DNA from: Candidatus Hydrogenedentota bacterium
GTDB lineage: Bacteria > Hydrogenedentota > Hydrogenedentia > Hydrogenedentales > CAITNO01
Assembly (NCBI GenBank): GCA_029554925.1
Contig: JAKPUV010000415.1
Location: 1 to 6,271, forward strand
Direction of reading: 5' to 3'
Length of the DNA: 6,271 nt
Notes under the pieces: model-generated
The model's input: only the letters and a program-made list of their open reading frames with translations
Database searches by the model: none
What the model was told of the DNA's origin: nothing
Part shown: piece after piece, positions 4,949 through 6,271 of the stretch
Layout of the letters: every line of letters starts with the position of its first letter
Position numbering within the stretch: position 1 is the stretch's first letter
Position numbers and translations under genes: made by a program

Positions 4949-6163
4949 ATGCGCCTTTCCCCGCCTGTCCGGATGTGTCTCCTGGGGTTCATTTTGGACC
5001 TTGCGGTGATGATCGCCATCACCGTGGTGCCGTTTTATGTCTACCGGCAGCTGGGCGGGGACGCGCGGATGTCGGGATACTTCGGGGCGCTGCAGGCGGT
5101 GGTGTACATGGTCACCTGCCTGGTGACATCGCGCTATGTGTCCCGCTCTCGGAACGGGCTGAACTGGGTGCGGTTTGGACTGGTGTGGTTTGCGTGCATT
5201 TTCACGCCCGTGGTGTTCTTCCGCGACGCGACGGTCTGCATCACCCTGGGGGTGGTCGCCTGGGCGGGGCTGGCGGTGATCTGGCCGGCCCTGTACTCCT
5301 GGTTCGGCGCGGACCCCGACCCGGAGCGCCGCCAGAAGCATCTGGGCTGGTTTAATCTCTCCTGGAGTTCGGGGTTTGCGGCGGGGCCGCTGGTGGCCGG
5401 ACCGCTCTATGAGTACGACTACCGGCTGCCGTTCGCGGTGCTGGCGGTGTGCTGCGCGGCCGCGCTGTGGCTGGCGCTCACCATGCCCCACGAGCGGGCC
5501 CATTTCGGGCGAGGCCGCGAGGAAGACCCCTCGGAGGAGGAGACGGGGCACCGCCGGGACGCCGTGCGCTTCCTGCATGCGGCGTGGGTGGCGGTGATCC
5601 TGGCGAACTGGATGGTGGGCGTGCTGCGCTCCGTGTTCCCCAAACGCGTGGAGGACCTGGTGCAGGCGGGCGGACTGGGGCTGTTCACGGGCGACGGCGC
5701 GGCGTGGCCCTTCAGCGCCCCCCCGGCGACGGTGTTCTCCTGGGTTTCCTTCGCGTGCTCCCTGGCGACGGCGGCGCTGTTCTTCTGGCTCGGGCGCACC
5801 AAGGGCTGGCGGTACCGCGCGTCGTGGCTGATTGTCCCGCAACTGGCGGCGGCGGCGGGCTTCATCTGGATGGGCGTGACGCACAGTCTCGCGGCCATGC
5901 TGCTCGGGTCGCTGCTGGTGGGGGCGAACCTGGTGGTGGCGTTCTTCGCCGCCGTGTACTACTGCGTGGCCGATCCGGCGCACAAGCACCGCCGCGCGGC
6001 GATCAACGAGGCGGCTGTCGGTTTCGGCGGCATGCTGGGCAGTTTCCTGTTCGGCGCCCTTTCCGGACGCTACGGGCTGGAGTTTCCCTTCCTATGGTTC
6101 CCGGTGTTCTACGCGCCCGCCTTCGCCCTCCAGGTGTGGCTGCTGCGCCCCCGGCGGGGCTGA
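4949..6163 (+). CDS. Major facilitator superfamily (MFS) transporter
   Basis: A 404-residue inner-membrane protein with about twelve hydrophobic segments in two halves of six: roughly residues 10-32, 43-63, 74-92, 95-117, 134-153, 160-178, then 209-230, 262-282, 291-311, 314-340, 352-373 and 379-399. A charged cytoplasmic loop (181-208, rich in Glu, Arg and His) separates the halves, as is usual in MFS. The loop between helices 7 and 8 (231-260) is longer than normal and Gly/Pro-rich. NEAAVGFGGMLGSFLFGALSGRYG (353-376) is a typical helix-11 MFS stretch; the loop 2-3 motif is reduced to SRYVSRSRNGLN. The substrate cannot be told from the sequence. The start at 4949 is supported by GGAGG (4941-4945) with a short three-base gap; the next in-frame ATG (4973) has no ribosome-binding site. 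No promoter was recognised in the short upstream gap. Confidence 0.85.
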   Translation: MRLSPPVRMCLLGFILDLAVMIAITVVPFYVYRQLGGDARMSGYFGALQAVVYMVTCLVTSRYVSRSRNGLNWVRFGLVWFACIFTPVVFFRDATVCITLGVVAWAGLAVIWPALYSWFGADPDPERRQKHLGWFNLSWSSGFAAGPLVAGPLYEYDYRLPFAVLAVCCAAALWLALTMPHERAHFGRGREEDPSEEETGHRRDAVRFLHAAWVAVILANWMVGVLRSVFPKRVEDLVQAGGLGLFTGDGAAWPFSAPPATVFSWVSFACSLATAALFFWLGRTKGWRYRASWLIVPQLAAAAGFIWMGVTHSLAAMLLGSLLVGANLVVAFFAAVYYCVADPAHKHRRAAINEAAVGFGGMLGSFLFGALSGRYGLEFPFLWFPVFYAPAFALQVWLLRPRRG

Positions 6164-6170
6164 GGCTTAT

Positions 6171-6246
6171 GGCAGGGGTCGGTCAGGTGCTTGGAGTCTC
6201 TGGTTAGCGTGGGGGCGCGGCAAGCGGCGCCCCTACCTGCCCTGCC
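6171..6246. repeat. Nested palindromic intergenic repeat after the transporter
   Basis: Three nested complementary pairs share one axis: GGCAGGG (6171-6177) with CCCTGCC (6240-6246), CAGGT (6184-6188) with ACCTG (6235-6239), and GGGGCGC (6212-6218) with GCGCCCC (6227-6233). The inner part, read on the minus strand as GTAGGGGCGCCGCTTGCC, resembles a dispersed GTAGGGGCG...CTTGC...CGCCCC palindrome I recall from intergenic DNA of several GC-rich and environmental phyla. No T run follows, so a terminator role is doubtful although the position just after a gene would suit one. Window end cuts off what follows. Confidence 0.5.
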
Positions 6247-6249
6247 CAA

Positions 6250-6271
6250 GGCACCACGAAGGCACGGGACA
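6250..6271. repeat. Start of a CACGAAGG-like degenerate repeat, cut by window edge
   Basis: CCACGAAGG followed by CACGGGACA looks like the first units of the short-period CACGAAGG/CACGGAC repeats found between genes in related genomes. Only about two units are visible, so the call rests on resemblance to that motif and to the doubled CACGGAC at 444-460. Confidence 0.25.

Noticed and set aside
4850..5989. 379-codon open frame on the minus strand across the transporter
   Set aside because: Its product is His/Arg/Pro-rich low complexity, the mirror image of membrane-helix codons; the plus strand gives a proper 12-helix transporter.

Overview
The window comes from a GC-rich bacterial chromosome. 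A DUF1559-type prepilin-like protein (N-terminal KKG|FTLIE cleavage motif, C-terminal His...Asp-Gly-His motif) together with short intergenic palindromic repeats suggests the PVC/Hydrogenedentes/Lentisphaerae type of organism. That placement is an inference from gene style and was not tested against a database. I find six protein genes. One is cut by the left edge; the other five are complete.

Layout. Positions 1-432 hold the 3' end of rsgA, a ribosome-assembly GTPase. Positions 433-965 are noncoding: an imperfect inverted repeat built on a GTCATTGC/GCAATGAC core, then a structured leader with an intrinsic terminator just before rplJ, which looks like an attenuator. The genes rplJ (L10, TTG start) and rplL (L7/L12) form a two-gene operon ended by a strong terminator at 1970-2008. 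Convergent to it on the minus strand (2022-3332) is a NYN-domain nuclease-like protein with a Pro/Ala linker, a LOTUS/OST-HTH-like RNA-binding domain and a conserved-looking C-terminal region. A 506-base divergent noncoding stretch follows. It carries several hairpins, paired ACATGTTT boxes and a near-consensus sigma70 promoter (TTGAAA-17-TATACT). That promoter drives a prepilin-like gene (3839-4849) through a structured leader of about 115 nt. A hairpin terminator separates this gene from a 12-helix major-facilitator transporter (4949-6163). The last 100 bases hold another palindromic repeat.

How the genes relate. The left half has a ribosome/RNA theme: 30S maturation (RsgA), stalk proteins (L10, L12) and a predicted RNA-acting NYN-LOTUS protein. 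The stalk genes are not next to rplK-rplA or rpoB-rpoC, which is unusual. The right half (prepilin-like protein, transporter) consists of separately terminated units with no evident functional link. I see no CRISPR array, tRNA, rRNA, transposase or defence island. The least explained material is the set of structured noncoding leaders and dispersed repeats, plus the NYN-LOTUS protein.
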